This document shows, piece by piece, positions 1 to 12,700 of a stretch of 64,000 nucleotides of DNA. The position numbers were made by a program, and so were the translations under genes. The stretch is from Henckelia pumila (taxonomy: Eukaryota > Streptophyta > Magnoliopsida > Lamiales > Gesneriaceae), in NCBI RefSeq assembly GCF_033568475.1, contig NC_133120.1:87996151-88060150 (forward strand). The letters run 5' to 3'. The notes under the pieces are model-generated. The model searched no databases, was not told the DNA's origin, and saw nothing but the letters and a program-made list of their open reading frames with translations. The first letter of the stretch is position 1; every line of letters starts with the position of its first letter.

Positions 1-1150
1 GTTGCCTCATGTTCAACTCCTTCTGAGTGAAGAAGTACTTGAGGCTCTTATGATCCGTGAAAATCTTGCACTTCTCTCCATACAGATAGTGCCTCCAGAT
101 TTTCAAAGCGAAGACCACTGCTGCTAACTCCAAGTCATGTGTCGGGTAGTTCTGCTCATGAATCTTCAACTGTCTCGACGCATAAGCAATAACCTTACCA
201 CACTGCATACGTACTGCGCCTAAACCTAGCTTAGACGCATCGGTGTACACCACTAACTCCTCATGTGGTACTATCATCGCTAAAACCGGTGCAGTAGTGA
301 GTGCTTCCTTCAGCTGATCGAAGCTCCTCTGACAGTCTGAACTCCAAATAAACTTCGCGTTCTTCTTGGTTAAGGAAGTCAAGGGTACTGCAATAGAGGA
401 AAAATCCTTGATGAACTTCCTATAATATCCTGCCAAACCCAAGAAACTGCGAATCTCCGAAGCATTCCTCGGAATACCCCATTTCTGCACTGCCTCAACC
501 TTCAACTGATCCACTGCAATCCCATTTCTCGAAATAATGTGGCCAAGAAATGCCACCTGCTCGAGCCAAAACTCGCAGTTGCTAAACTTGGCATACAAAC
601 GATGCTCTCTCAAAGTCTGCAAGGCTGTCTGTAGATGCTGCCTATGCTCCTCAACGCTCCTAGAGTAGATCAAGATATCATCAATGAAGACTATGATGAA
701 CTGATCAAGATACGGCTGAAATACCCGATTCATGAGATCCATGAAAACCGCTGGAGCATTGGTCATCCCAAATGGCATCACTAAGAACTCGTAATGCTCA
801 TAACGTGTCCGAAAAGCAGTCTTGGACACATCTGCCTCTCTAACTCGCAGCTGATGATAACCAGATCGCAGGTCGATCTTGGAGAACACCGAAGCTCCCT
901 GCAACTGATCAAATAAGTCCTCTATCATCGGCTGTGGGTACTTATTCTTCACTGTGACCCTATTGAGCTCTCGATAATCGATGCACAGTCTCATACTGCC
1001 ATCCTTCTTCTTCACAAATAACACTGGAGCTCCCCATGGAGAAAAGCTAGGACGAACAAAGCCTTTCTCTAATAACTCCTGAATCTGCTCCTTCAACTCT
1101 TTCATCTCGGTAGGAGCTAGTCTGTATGGTGCTTTAGAGATAGGCACGGT
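1..1150 (-). mobile_element. gypsy reverse transcriptase and RNase H region
   Basis: The minus-strand translation shows the standard gypsy RT landmarks: a leader resembling [20 protein letters not shown] near 1000-1075, an LCIDYRELN-like motif, [10 protein letters not shown] near 850-880, MPFGMTNAP near 760-775, and the catalytic FIDD box near 680-695. The RNase H start (a YTDAS-like motif) is near 240-255. The enzyme copies element RNA into DNA in the virus-like particle. The region continues off the left edge. Confidence 0.93.
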
Positions 1151-1389
1151 GTCTGGCACTAAGTCGATACTGAACTCCACATCTCTCACTGGTGGAATTC
1201 CTGCAACATCCTCCGGAAAAACGTCCGGAAAGTCACGAACCACCTCTATCTCTGATAATGATCTGCTAGATGGTCCTGAGGCCGTGACAATACTTGCTAG
1301 AAAACCTTGGCAATCCCATTTCAACAGCTTCCTCGCCTGAATAAGAGATATCACCTGAGAAATATCACTGCTCTGAGATGCATGGAAGG

Positions 1390-1745
1390 TAAACGGGTCG
1401 CCTTCTGATGGTTTCACTGACACTGATCTCCGACGAAAGTCAATCGAAGCTCCATTGACTGTCAACCAGTCCATACCCAATATCAAATCAAATCCACTCA
1501 ACAGCAAAACCACCACATCTGCGCGAATGGAGTGCCCCTGAAGCTCCAACTCCAGTTCTCGAATGACACTAGAGGTAGAAATAATCTGTCCTGACGGCAT
1601 AGTGACATCATAACCACTGTCAACAATCTCAGGTGTGATGCCTACCCGTCTGATAAACTCCAGGGAGATAAATGAATGCGTAGCCCCTGAATCTAGCAAC
1701 GCAAAGGTGGATTTGCCTCCAACTAGAATTCTCCCTGCACGCAGA
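1390..1745 (-). mobile_element. gypsy aspartic protease region
   Basis: The minus-strand translation contains [12 protein letters not shown] near 1685-1720, the catalytic D-S-G of retropepsins. About 80 residues later comes an LILGMDWL motif near 1465-1490, typical of plant gypsy proteases. It lies between Gag and RT, as in Ty3/gypsy polyproteins. Confidence 0.88.
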
Positions 1746-1986
1746 AAAATCCCAAAAATTTCATACCACTACCAAACTTTCCCCCAAAGATGAACTAATA
1801 AACATGCTTCTTATTCTAACATGCATATAGAAAAATCCCAAATACAAATTATTTCACAAAGAAAAAATCAAAATTCTTAACCAAAGGATGAAATTATAAA
1901 ATACTAGAGGTAAGATATACCGGTGATCAAGGAGGTGTCTGGGTCTGCCTCCTCTGCCTGCATAACGAACACTCTACTAGCAGTGT

Positions 1987-2944
1987 TCTTCTTCCTCGGG
2001 CAATTAGCTATCTGGTGCCCTGGCTCTCTACAGTGGAAACAAACTCCTGCTCCCAAAAGACAAGGTCCCGAATGCATCTTCTGACACTTCGGGCAAGTAG
2101 GAAAACCTCCAGTATTAGGGGCCCCGCCCCTCGGCTGCTGTGGCCTCTGCTGCTGGTTCGGGCCCTTAGATGGCCCAGTATACTGCTTCTTCGCAGGAGG
2201 CTGCGAAGATGGTGGCTGAAATCCAGACTGAATCTGTCTCTTCCCCTGCTGCTCTCGCTATATCTCTCTCCTACCCTCCTCTGACCTCAGTGCTCTACTA
2301 CCTGCCGCCTCATATGTAGCGACGTCCATCATACGTACATCATGCTTGATATCCGCCTTCAGTCCCTCCACAAATTGCCTCATCTTCTCCGGTGGACTGT
2401 CTGAAATCAGAGGCACAAAATGATAGCCCCTCTCGAACTGTCTCACATACTCAACCACTGACCTGTCCCCCTGTCGGAGACTCATAAACTCCCGAATCAT
2501 GCGACTGCGCACATCCTCTGTGAAATACTTGGCGTAGAAGATACGCTTAAACTCCGCCCAAGTCAATGTAGGAAGATGTACTCCCCTAGCAGCACCCTCC
2601 CACCAAAGAGCTGCATCTCTCCTCATCATATAAGTCGCACAGTTTACCCTGTCGGCGTCAGTAATCCCCATGTATGCAAAGATGGACTCCAAAGAGCGAA
2701 TCCACATCTCAGCCACCAATGGATCAATGGTACCAGTGAACTCCTTCGATCCCTTCTTCTGGAACCGCTCAGCAACGTCCTCCTCATGGGACAGCCTAGG
2801 ACGTGCAGCCTGCTGCTCCAACAGAGCAGTAATCCCTGCCATCATATTAGCATTGACCTGCTCCAATGCTGCAAGAGGGTTCTGCGGAGGTGGAGATTCC
2901 CCACGTCTGTTCATAGGTCTCGGAGGCATTCTGCACCACAACAT
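1987..2944 (-). mobile_element. gypsy Gag region with zinc knuckle
   Basis: The minus-strand translation of about 2258-2944 matches the plant retrotransposon Gag domain, with landmarks such as MWIRSLESIF, WWEGAA and FKRIFYAKYF. A CCHC zinc knuckle of the form C-x2-C-x4-H-x4-C is encoded at about 1987-2045. Gag forms the particle and the knuckle binds RNA. One break is apparent in this region. Confidence 0.9.
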
Positions 2945-3102
2945 ATTTCTTTACGTAAATCGCCATGCATAACTAAGTGTTTTAACATTAATGCTAACTT
3001 AAATTCTTAAAAGTAAATCATGCTATAAACACGTAAAACTTACAGACCGGTAGCGCGGATTTTCTGAGCTCGCATAGCAGTAATGACCCCTCCAAGGACC
3101 GT

Positions 3103-3114
3103 GCTTTGATACCA
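3103..3114 (-). other. primer-binding site (tRNA-iMet) of the gypsy element
   Basis: The minus strand reads TGGTATCAAAGC, close to the initiator tRNA-Met complement TGGTATCAGAGC. It lies two bases inside the LTR edge, where minus-strand DNA synthesis would be primed. It fixes the left LTR boundary. Confidence 0.85.
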
Positions 3115-3116
3115 AC

Positions 3117-5742
3117 TGTAAAGAACCTAAATCTCTAAATATAAATAAATATGCGGAATTTTTTTTTTTATTTACTTACTAAGTAAAAATATGTACATAC
3201 ATGCCCATACATATATGCACAGAATAAATAGATTTAAAAATAAATAACTTAACTAAAAATACAACCCTTAATAAATTAAATATCTGAGTCTAACATTTGA
3301 TAAAATACTGACATAAGCAAAATAAATAAAATTTGCATGCACCGAAAATATTTAAATAAGATGAGTAATAATAACCACCACTGAAAATAAATAAAAATGT
3401 ATAACACGATAAAAATATTCAAAACATGACGTAGACTCAGACAACGGTCACGGGGTTACTGCATGTCCGCTCATAGGTGCTCGCCGCCGGTGGGTACTAT
3501 ATCCTCCTCTACGTACTCACCTGCACCATATCAGTGTAGTGAGCCTAGAGGCCCAACATGCTAACATAACAAGGGTTTAAAATAATTTAAATCACTTTAA
3601 TACTAATACATAACATATACATGAATGAGCATGCTTAAAAGTATCATGAACATAACATAAACTTAAATATCATAATAATACATAAACATTGTTGAGCAAA
3701 GTATTTTCTAACATCGAAAGGTCGTCTCCATAGTGTAACCATACATACATTAAATACTGATCAGCGTGGTAAACCAACGTACGTGGCGGTGACGAATCAC
3801 CTCTTAAATTGGCAGTAAACTGCCCTTCAATAGTTCACATATGGGGACGAATCCCCCTTAAATTGTCACACTACTTCAACTTCCAACATAAAATTATTTT
3901 CTTTTGCTCAACCTTAAACATTAAATCATGCATAAAAATTATTTCATGAATGCATGTACTTAAATAAAATGTGTGTCCTTCATATATATTTAATTTAATT
4001 TCATACTAACATATAAATATTAAAAATAACTTCCATGCATAAAAATAATTAAATATATATTCAGGACACATGCAATTTCTCATGGTTTGTACTGAACAGC
4101 TGGCCCTAACACCCAAGCCCATTTTCTTAAATCTGACCCATTAACACTGAGACTGACACATTAACACACTTAAACCCAAAAATACATTTCTAGACCCACT
4201 TAATAAATTCAAGCCCATTAAAACATTCCTGGCCCAATAACATCCTATTCTGGCCCGATGGGCCCAAAAGCCCAAAAACTGGCCCAATAATTTTCATGGC
4301 CCCCCAAGCTCATAATAAGTATTGGACCAACTTAATTTAATTATTCAAGCCCATTAATAAACTTAAATGTAGCCCATTAATTTAATTAATCTAATTAGCC
4401 CAATTAAAACACTTTAACTTAATAATTAACTTAAAAATAAAATACCCGAGCCCGACTAACTTAACCCGGACCCGGACCCAACTAACATAACCCATGACCT
4501 TCCAGACCCGACCTGGACACAACAACCCGACCCGGATCCACCCCAAACCCTAGAACCCGATCCCCCCTCTTCCCGATTCTGCCGCGGCCGTGAGCAGCAG
4601 CCAAGGCCTGCTCCGGCCGCCACTGGCCGAAGCGCTGCCGCCCAGACGTAGCCCACGTCTGGGCGGTTCGAACCTAGTCCTTGACCCAGCCCCATGCAAC
4701 CCACAGAACCAATCCCGAGCCCCCTTCCACGAAACCCTATTCTGCGCATCCAAGGGACCCGACCTGCAACAGCTGGTTTCCTGGGCTCATTTGGCTCGAG
4801 CCACTCGAGCCATTCGAGTCTAGGCAACCCTCACACACCCTACATCCCTTCGACCAGCAGTGGTACGAACCATGGCTAAGAAAATCATGAAGATGATCAA
4901 GAATCACAAGAACAAACGCATAAAACCATAAAAAATCTCGTTTTTCTGAAAATTCTTGAAGGAAACTGATGCTCACGCACACACACACACATAAACACTG
5001 ATATGGCACGTTAAAATGAAAAGGAACATGCCTTGCACCGATGTTTGAAGAGAAATAGGCGCGTGGAACGATTCCGGGACGACGGAACGACGACAACTTG
5101 ACTTGGAGCTTCAAAAACGTGGCTATGGAGTCCTAGGGGGTGATGGCCGATGAAGAAGATGATGAAGATGGTGGGGTGGCGGCTGAGTGATTTAACGTAG
5201 GATTTTGGGGGTAGGTTTAGGGTAATTAGAATAAAATAAGGTTTAGGATAATTAAAATATTAATATGGGTTTTAAATATAAAATATATATATAACTTAAA
5301 AAAACTCTAAATAATATTTAAAATCTGATAACTTTAATAAAATCCCAAAATATATAATTAAGGGAATTTTAAAGATAGTAAAAAGTCATTATTTTGGCTA
5401 AATTTGGATAAAAATGGACTCCTAAAATTATATAAAATTAAATACTGATAATTTTGAGGAAATAAAACTCAAAATAATATTTTTAGGCTCTAAAAATGCT
5501 CATGAAATAAATTGGATAGAAAGTTGTCATCTTGTCCGTCCACGGTCCCGTCTACGCGATAAAATAATTAAATTTCCATAAATCATGAAAAATCACTAAT
5601 TATGGGTTAAATGCTTAAAAATAACTTAAAACATGCACAAATAATTTCACATAATTATTTAACCCATAAATCTAAAATTTTAAATAAATAAATTTCCTAA
5701 TTATGCATGCGAATTTACGTATTAAAAATACCGGGTGTTACA
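3117..5742 (-). repeat. 5' LTR of the gypsy element, about 2.6 kb
   Basis: On the minus strand the LTR begins TGTAACACCCGG at 5742 and ends TTCTTTACA at 3117, next to the primer-binding site. No host gene is supported inside it. It contains a short CA microsatellite (about 4977-4992), a GC-rich block (about 4450-4880), and a run of GGCCCA/GCCCATTAA-type motifs (about 4090-4400). The partner LTR is outside the window, so divergence cannot be measured. Confidence 0.85.
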
Positions 5743-6006
5743 CAAAATATTCATAGCTTTAGCATTTTGAGAAATTAATCGCATGTCCTCCTTGGTAAAG
5801 TCATCCATTCCCTTAGGAATTTTAATCCCTTCAACCTCTTTCATTGGTTTGTAGGGACCTTTTACCGTAACTTTCCAAAGATCATAATCTACGGATTGAA
5901 TATATAGGGACATTCGATTTTTCCAATATCCGTAGTTTATGCCGTTGAAAAGAGGAGGACGATTGATAGATTGCCCTTGAGCATAATCGCTAGCTAGATT
6001 TGCCAT
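5743..6006 (-). mobile_element. Ty1/copia Gag N-terminal region, interrupted
   Basis: The minus-strand translation starts MANLASDYAQGQ and contains PPLFNGINYGYWKNRM, typical of the N-terminus of plant Ty1/copia Gag (DUF4219/UBN2 type). The coding region is interrupted at 5743 by the gypsy LTR; the rest of the element would lie left of the window. This is a nested insertion. Confidence 0.85.
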
Positions 6007-6040
6007 AGAGCCTTTTTGAAAATATTTTTGTAAAAAAGTG

Positions 6041-6052
6041 GCTCTGATACCA
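6041..6052 (-). other. primer-binding site (tRNA-iMet) of the copia element
   Basis: The minus strand reads TGGTATCAGAGC, the exact complement of the plant initiator tRNA-Met 3' end. It lies two bases from an LTR end reading CTAACA and just upstream of the Gag start. Confidence 0.88.
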
Positions 6053-6054
6053 CT

Positions 6055-7718
6055 TGTTAGAACCTAATGGGGGGGATTTAGGTTCTATTGACAACTTTAG
6101 CAATTTAAAGCGATTATGGAAATACGCAAGCGGAAGACTTAAAACAATAAAAAATAAATGCGGTAAATAAATGCGTAAAAGAAATAAAGCGATAAATGAG
6201 ATAGGATATGTTTATGGAAGTTCGACGATAAATCGTCTACGTCTTCCCTTCTTGGTTAACATCGATTAACCAAGGATCCACTAGCACTTCAACGTCTTGG
6301 CCTTGATGGCTCCAAGGATAGCCGTAAAACTTGACACGATCATCGCGCCGATACAACTCGATACTCTTGGCCTTAAGGGCTCCAAGGATAGCCTCAACAC
6401 AAAAACTTGGCTTCACACTCAAGTGCTTACAACGATAGCACAACACACTTGGCTTCACACTCAAGTGTTTACAACAATAGCACAACCAACTCACAAACTA
6501 TTTTTACAAACACTCTCAAATATATCACACAAACACTTTGATAGTGAGAAATTGCTTGCAAAGGAGAGAAGAGATGAGTTGTGATGTCTCCAAATGAACT
6601 TGGATGGCCTCTATTTATAGTTTGCAAAGATTTGAATCTGATTTGAGTGCTTGGAGCGTGTGTTAAGAAGTCAAGGAGTGACAAAAAGTGTTCGGCGCCG
6701 CTGCCTACTATTTTTCAGCACTGAGCGGATTTTGTGGAAAAATCATATCTTCCAATCTAACCGTTGGATTGATCTGAAATTTGAACTGAAGCTTTAAAAC
6801 ATCTGGATCTTCATTATGAAAGGTGAAGATTTGATTTTAGCAGTCAAACATTTCCAGTAATTTTCGGAAGTCACTTCATCAAGTTTTCAAACTTGTTCTG
6901 TGCAACAAATTTGAAAAATTCATATCTCCATATCCATCCGTTGGATTGATTTGAATTTTGGACAGAGGTTGTAAAACATCCTAAATATGAATCTGATCGG
7001 TGGAGATTTGATTTGATGTTTCAAACAATCCCAGTTAATTTCTGAAGTTGAATCTTCATCATTTTCTTCATGTTCTGCAGAAATAGGTACTGTGCAACCT
7101 TTGTGGAAAATTCATAACTCCATATCTAGCCGTTGGATTGATATGAAATTTTGATATACGTTTTAAAACATCCTGACATTGATTTTGATCGGTGGAGATT
7201 TGATTTGGATGTCTCAAGCACGTCCAGTAATTTTCATAAGTTGATTCTTCATCCTTCACTTCAAGTTCTGCAGAAATAGGTACTGCACAACTTTTGTGGA
7301 AAAATTATAACTTCATATCTAGCCGTTGGATTGCTCTCAAATTTGGATAGTACATGTAAAACTTCCTCATCACGATTATGACTGGTGAAGATCGGATTTC
7401 AATGCCTAGAAAATTCCCAGTAATTTTCGGAAGTTGATTCTACATACTTTGGCTTCTTCTTGTCTTTTTCTTCATATCTCTTAACAATGTTTCATCCATT
7501 CAATGAGCAATACAAGACTTTATAAATACATGTATAGCTTCAAAATAGCTTCCAAAAATTTAATCATCAATAAATCTAATCTGTAAAATCTCACTTTAAA
7601 TGGTTAGTAACAATTAACCGAGTTTTGTAATCATCAAAGTATAATATTATAAGACTTGTTAATGCATTAAAAACATTAATCTCATAACACGAGATTTGTA
7701 TGCGTTTAAGGCGTAACA
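6055..7718 (-). repeat. 5' LTR of the copia element (outer edge uncertain)
   Basis: The LTR's internal edge is secure at 6055 (minus strand ends CTAACA before the primer site). The outer edge should read TGTTA on the minus strand. Candidates are 7486, 7612 and 7718; 7718 gives 1,664 bp. The other element end is out of view, so target duplications cannot decide. The LTR contains an array of four diverged repeats of about 180-195 bp (6731-7455). No host gene is seen here. Confidence 0.7.
6731..7455. repeat. four tandem ~185-bp repeats within the copia LTR
   Basis: Four diverged copies start at about 6731, 6911, 7099 and 7293. Each opens with a TTTGTGGAAAAATCATA-like string, then CCGTTGGATTGAT, then a run ending in GGTGAAGATTTGATTT and CCAGTAATTTTCGGAAGT-like sequence. 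Copies 2 and 3 end with a similar GCAGAAATAGGTACTG junction. Spacing of about 180, 188 and 194 bp shows unequal growth followed by decay. Confidence 0.8.
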
Positions 7719-9467
7719 AGACTTAAAACCAATTTGTGTTTAGGTTCAATACTTAGTGATTGAGCTTCAATTTTTTAAGACTATAGGCCACTATTTTGGG
7801 TCACTTTGCACATATTAAATAACGAAGATTAACTTATATTTCTTGGCCCGTCTATTGTATTTTCATGTTTGATTTATAATTTATGTTCATAAATTATAAT
7901 TTTTAAATATAGGTCTATTTTAGTAATTTTTTTAAAAAAAAAATTAAGGGGGGGCAATGGCCCCTCCTTGTCCTTTAGTGGAGTCGTCACTGGGGACGAG
8001 TTGGCCTACAACCCACCACTTGGCGGGACGGGGTTGGATGATCCGGTCCACCATTTAGACGAGTTGATAATTTGTCAATCCAGCTCCGCCTATATAGCAG
8101 GGTAGGACGAACCAATCCAACGAATCCAACTCACTTTGACATCTCAACACAATATCATGTGTATATGTTGTCTTGTACTTAAATGTAGCCCATCTCCAAG
8201 TTTGTTGGTTGTAGTGACTAGTGGTATACATACCCTTGCTGATAACTCGAAGATCCGTCCACATGTACTAGGGATTTTGTGTCAACATCATCTATGTTGT
8301 TTTATATTTATGTCCGTGTGTGTGTATGAAACTATAGTGATACACCAAAGGCCCAAAACTATTATACTTTTTTGAACATATTTTTGCAAGGGACAGTGTT
8401 TCAATTGAAGAAAAAAGGATTAAAAATTTATATTTTGAACCCATATAGGTCATTCAATAGATATTAATTAACAATCAATTCTGCACCTAGTAAATCAATC
8501 TTGAATTTAGATTATATTTTTAGCTGACCTCAAACCCAAAAACTTTATTTCCAAAGACTCGAAACAAACTCAAACTTACATACAAGCTCAAAATAATAGT
8601 AGTAACATTAAACTTTCTTCGACGTTATATATATATATAATAATTTTCTAGATTTTTTGTAATTTGTATAACGTGAAAAATTATTAAAATGATCATTGCA
8701 ATGAAAAGTAGCGCACTTGTAGAGCTAGCTATACAGTATTTGCTATTTTATTTTATTTTTTTTAAAAATGTATACATAATCATAGTCGCATGATGTCAAC
8801 ATCAGTAGTGGTACTGTAAATTTGAACTTTTCTACCCAAATATGAAATATATATATTTTCTTCAAATCGAAAATAAAATAAAAACATGGCATCGATGTTG
8901 GAAGTTTAAAGCAGAAACCTTTACCCCATCCAATGACTAAAAAACACTGCTCCTAATTTTACCATAATACATAATAATTTTATCTATTAACACATCTCTA
9001 TAAAATAAAAAGAAATTATTTATATTTATATAAATAAAATATGAAGTAAAATCAAGTACACAACAAATGTCACATACAACCAACGAAGCCAAAAGCAAAA
9101 AGAACAAAACTTTATTTTCGAAAGTAAAAATAAGGAAGGGGATAGAAAAAGATGCTGTCAATGTGTCAGCGCCCACTCCCACACACACAAATCCAGCACA
9201 ATCTAAAGATATTTTTATCTTTATTTTAATATTATTCTGGAAAAAAAAAACATAGCATAAAATTGTATATTATTTATATATTGCAAGCATATAGTATAAT
9301 ATTTTGGTAATGGAAATGAGTTGTGGATGGGTGGGTAACGAGCTAAAATGGGCACAATCTTCCCCAAAAATCCCAGACCCAGATACGAACAGTTTCTGCA
9401 GTGTCGATTCGCTTTTGGAAAATAACAAAATCTCAGGTCCCATTTTCACACACGCATGCAACCAAAA
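7719..9467. other. intergenic, AT-rich, with transposon debris
   Basis: No coding exon is supported. The stretch holds a G/C-rich fragment (about 7945-7995, GGGGGGGCAATGGCCCC) that looks like a transposon terminus, a decayed hAT MITE (7995-8147) and otherwise simple AT-rich sequence. Its last part is the promoter of the DUF3755 gene. Confidence 0.6.
7995..8147 (-). mobile_element. decayed hAT MITE relic
   Basis: Read on the minus strand from 8147 the sequence runs TTGAGATGTCAAAGTGAGTT, then GGATTCGTTGGATTGG and several CCCGCC/CCAACC blocks. This follows, base by base with many differences, the intact MITE at 33313-33587 (TAGAGCCGTCAATTTGAGTT and so on). The left boundary is approximate and no target duplication is seen. 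Confidence 0.5.
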
Positions 9468-9477
9468 TATATAAATA
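9468..9477 (+). promoter_or_regulatory. TATA box of the DUF3755 gene
   Basis: TATATAAATA lies about 30 bp before a C/T-rich likely transcription start near 9500 and about 320 bp before the chosen ATG. A 5'-UTR intron is possible between a GTAAAAAG donor near 9680 and a TATGTGTAG acceptor ending at 9790, just before the ATG. Confidence 0.5.
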
Positions 9478-9797
9478 GCCACACCAAAAAAATTGCTTCC
9501 ATTCGCATACTACGCCTCGCTAAGCGCACTTTGAGATTCCTTCTTGCTTTTTTTGGCCCTTCACACTCTTAAAGTCCTTGGATTCAGTAGCTTAGAGCCC
9601 TCCTCAAACTGAAAAGAATAATCTTTTTCATCAACTATTATTCCAACCCAGGCCGCGGACCCTCGATTCTTGTTTTCTTGGTAAAAAGATTCTTCATTTT
9701 TACTGGGTATGTCTTCGGATTGGTTCTTTTGTTGGGATTTTTGAAGTTGTTCAATCTTGGTTCTTGAGATTTTTCTTTTGGTATGTGTAGTTGTTTG

Positions 9798-12700
9798 ATG
9801 GCTGGCTCAAGTGGGGCATTTAAAGAAGGGGCACAACAAGGGCATAGCTCCGTTTCTCCATACAATGGAAGCTCGGTCAGTGGGGAGTGGGGCGTGCCAA
9901 CTTTTCAGCATCAACAGACAATTTCTATGGAGTGGACTCCTGAGGAACAAACTATGTTGGAGGAAGGTTTGGCCAAGTGAGATCATCTGAATCTTTTTAT
10001 TTCTTGATTTTTCTTTTGAAGTTTACTGTTTGATTAAATTTTGAAATCCTCTTGGATTTCTCAAGTTCTTGCTGCTGCTGATGTTTGTTGAGATTTGGGA
10101 TTTGTTTGATTCTTTTTCTTTCTTAATTTTCATGGTGTATCTTGATTTGCATGCGAAGACTCGTGATGAAATTTATTATGTGGTTTAGGATTTTCTACGG
10201 GAAATGGTATTTGTGTTGCAGATTTTAGATCATTTATTGAGAGGGATTTCGGATATGGTAGATATTTTTTATGTTTTTATTTATTTCTTTGGTTTTTTTT
10301 AGGTGTTAGTTTCTTAGTTGCTAAGTTCTCCCTTTTTTCTCTTTCCGTCTGCTTTACATGTCAAGAAAGTGTGATGGGATAATCATTAAACGGGCTTTCT
10401 CACCACTAACCACATCAACTGTAGTTATTGGTCACATCTTGGAAAAAAATATTTATGATTTCTTTCTATATTTAGATCTATTATTGATGCAGATTTCGTT
10501 TCTTTTCTTCTAAGCATACTCTTTTCTTTTGCTTTCATCGTAATTCAGCATTTGGAGTGAGAAGGGAAGGGGATTAGAGTGGGAGTAGGACTTTTTCATT
10601 CAAATTCAGATGCATGATTATGCAGAAATGAACTATTTACGCAGTGTAATTTGGGGCTGGACTCGTGCTTGAGAATTTGGTATTCTTTGTTATTACTGGA
10701 TATTATTGATGGGGTTTTCAAGAGTTCATACAATACAAACCTTCACCCAGAATGAAATTATTTATTTTGTGCTCTGAGAAAAAACATTCAGCGGCATGAA
10801 GTGTTATGTGTGAAATAGTCTGTTAACTAAAGGATAAAAGTTTGGGAAATAATTTGCAGGAATGACGGTTTGAATGTCGTATATCCAAGATGTGCCAGGG
10901 AAATGAGAAAAGTGTTCAAAGATGACCATTCCATTGCATGAAAAAACATAATGAAGTCAAGTTGCATCTAAAAATGTTATCGATGAAAAGTGAAGTTATT
11001 GTTCAGTTTTTAAATGCTTTTACCGCAAATCTTTAGTATTTGGAGTTTTTGTCTCTCTATCAACCCTTCATACTCTCCGAGTGTTGGTAAAGATCAATAA
11101 TTTTTCATGAGAATTATTATGATACAATTGCCCAATGCAATTATTTTGCTGATTTTTTCATGTTACAACATACATTGCAGATATGCCTCTGAATCAAACA
11201 TTATCCGCTATGCGAAGATTGCTGTGCAGCTAAATAACAAGACGGTTCGCGATGTTGCATTGCGCTGCAGATGGATGACGGTGAATTTTTTTTCCATAAG
11301 CGTAGAATGGGTTACTATGCCATCTAGTAGCCTATTTATGCTCGAGTTTTGAAAATATGGGAGATGGGATCCTCGCCCTTGTCATTTGTGGGATTTTATC
11401 CCATTGACTGACAAGATTAATAGTCCAAATGTTATTTTTTAAATCTGTTTTCCTATAATTTCCTGAAAATTTTTTAGTTTCTTTTGTTTGATGGGTGAAA
11501 TAGAAATTTAGTTTTGTGTGGTTTAATTTTAAGGACATTTGGATGGTTTTGCCTTTTCCGTGCTTCTGTTGTTGCGATTGGTTGTAAAAGATTGAGAAGA
11601 AGTTCATGAGCATGTAATGTTTCAATTGAGAATCCCACACCCCTGAGACAATGTGTACTTCACGACTTTAAGTTGGTTTTACATATTTATTAATAGATTA
11701 ACACAAATTTGGCATATCAGTATATACTTATCTCGAGTGATCTTTCGTGCCTTCAGAAGAAAGAAATCACCAAGAGAAAAAAAGATGATTTCAATGCAAG
11801 GAAAAGTAAAGAAAGAAAGGTTTGTGCTTTCTCTTTGGTTCGTTATTAAATCTTAGTATGTTACTCCAGACAATCATTGGATGTATATTTGTTACAGCTT
11901 ATTAGAGAAAATAGCTCATGCTCTCAGTATGCAGTAGAAATTTAATGTTAACGGTAAATGTTTAAGCGTACCATCTGCATCTCAAATTCCCCACTGGAGA
12001 CGACACTTTGATAAAATTTTTGTTTGCTTTGTGTGATACAAATAAACATTTCACCTTCTACTTGCTCAGCAGTATTATTTCCTATAGGTTCGATCTATAA
12101 CATCCCATCCTTACAGTTTAATTTCGAAACTCTTAGTTTTTTAACCGTGGATAAGTATTTCCTGGTGATGTAGGACCTTCATTTGGAGAAAACTGAGCAT
12201 TCATAAACTTTTCTTACAGTATCAGTCAGTGTTTTGACCATCGTTTCTCCATTAATTTGTGCTGTCCTTGATATTTATGTGTGTGATAAATCGATATGAT
12301 ATTTACAGAAATTTGTCATAACTTATGATCAATTCCAGTCACCAATTACGGTTTGGCTAATCTTACAATCGTTGAAGGATCCTTCCCCTGATTAATCCTT
12401 GTTTTTTATCATCATGGACTCCTTAATCAATTCTTACTAGACTATATAATCGTCTGTTATCATGCGTATTTCCATGGATCTCTTACATAGACTTCAGAAG
12501 CTCAAGGAAAATGTTATATATTTTTTTCTCAGGAAAAGGTCGTCGATTCTTCAACAAAGCCTTCTCGCTTCGCCATCCAGTCGGGTTTTTCTCATGCCTC
12601 AGGGATGGCTTCTGATAGCTATGATGATGGCATATCATACAATGGTAGGATCATTTTTTTAATTCAAACATTGTGGTTGTTAGAAGTTTATAAATCATAA

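Larger units (their letters stand above)
1..5742 (-). mobile_element. Ty3/gypsy LTR retrotransposon, 5' part
   Basis: Fossil element read on the minus strand. From right to left it shows a long 5' LTR (5742-3117), a tRNA-Met primer site, Gag with a zinc knuckle, an aspartic protease and reverse transcriptase/RNase H; integrase and the 3' LTR lie beyond the left edge. The Gag-protease-RT order and RT style are Ty3/gypsy. The roughly 2.6-kb LTR suggests the Del/Tekay group, but that is an inference because no chromodomain is in view. It appears lightly damaged, with about one break in the part seen. Its right end falls inside the Gag region of a Ty1/copia element, so it is the younger of the two. 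Age cannot be estimated because only one LTR is visible. Confidence 0.93.

Noticed and set aside
2576-3010. Plus-strand open frames of 100-144 codons
   Set aside because: Antisense shadows of the gypsy Gag region on the minus strand.
4456-5114. Overlapping open frames on both strands in the GC-rich part of the gypsy LTR
   Set aside because: They lie wholly inside the LTR, have low-complexity Gly/Arg/Pro translations and no family resemblance.
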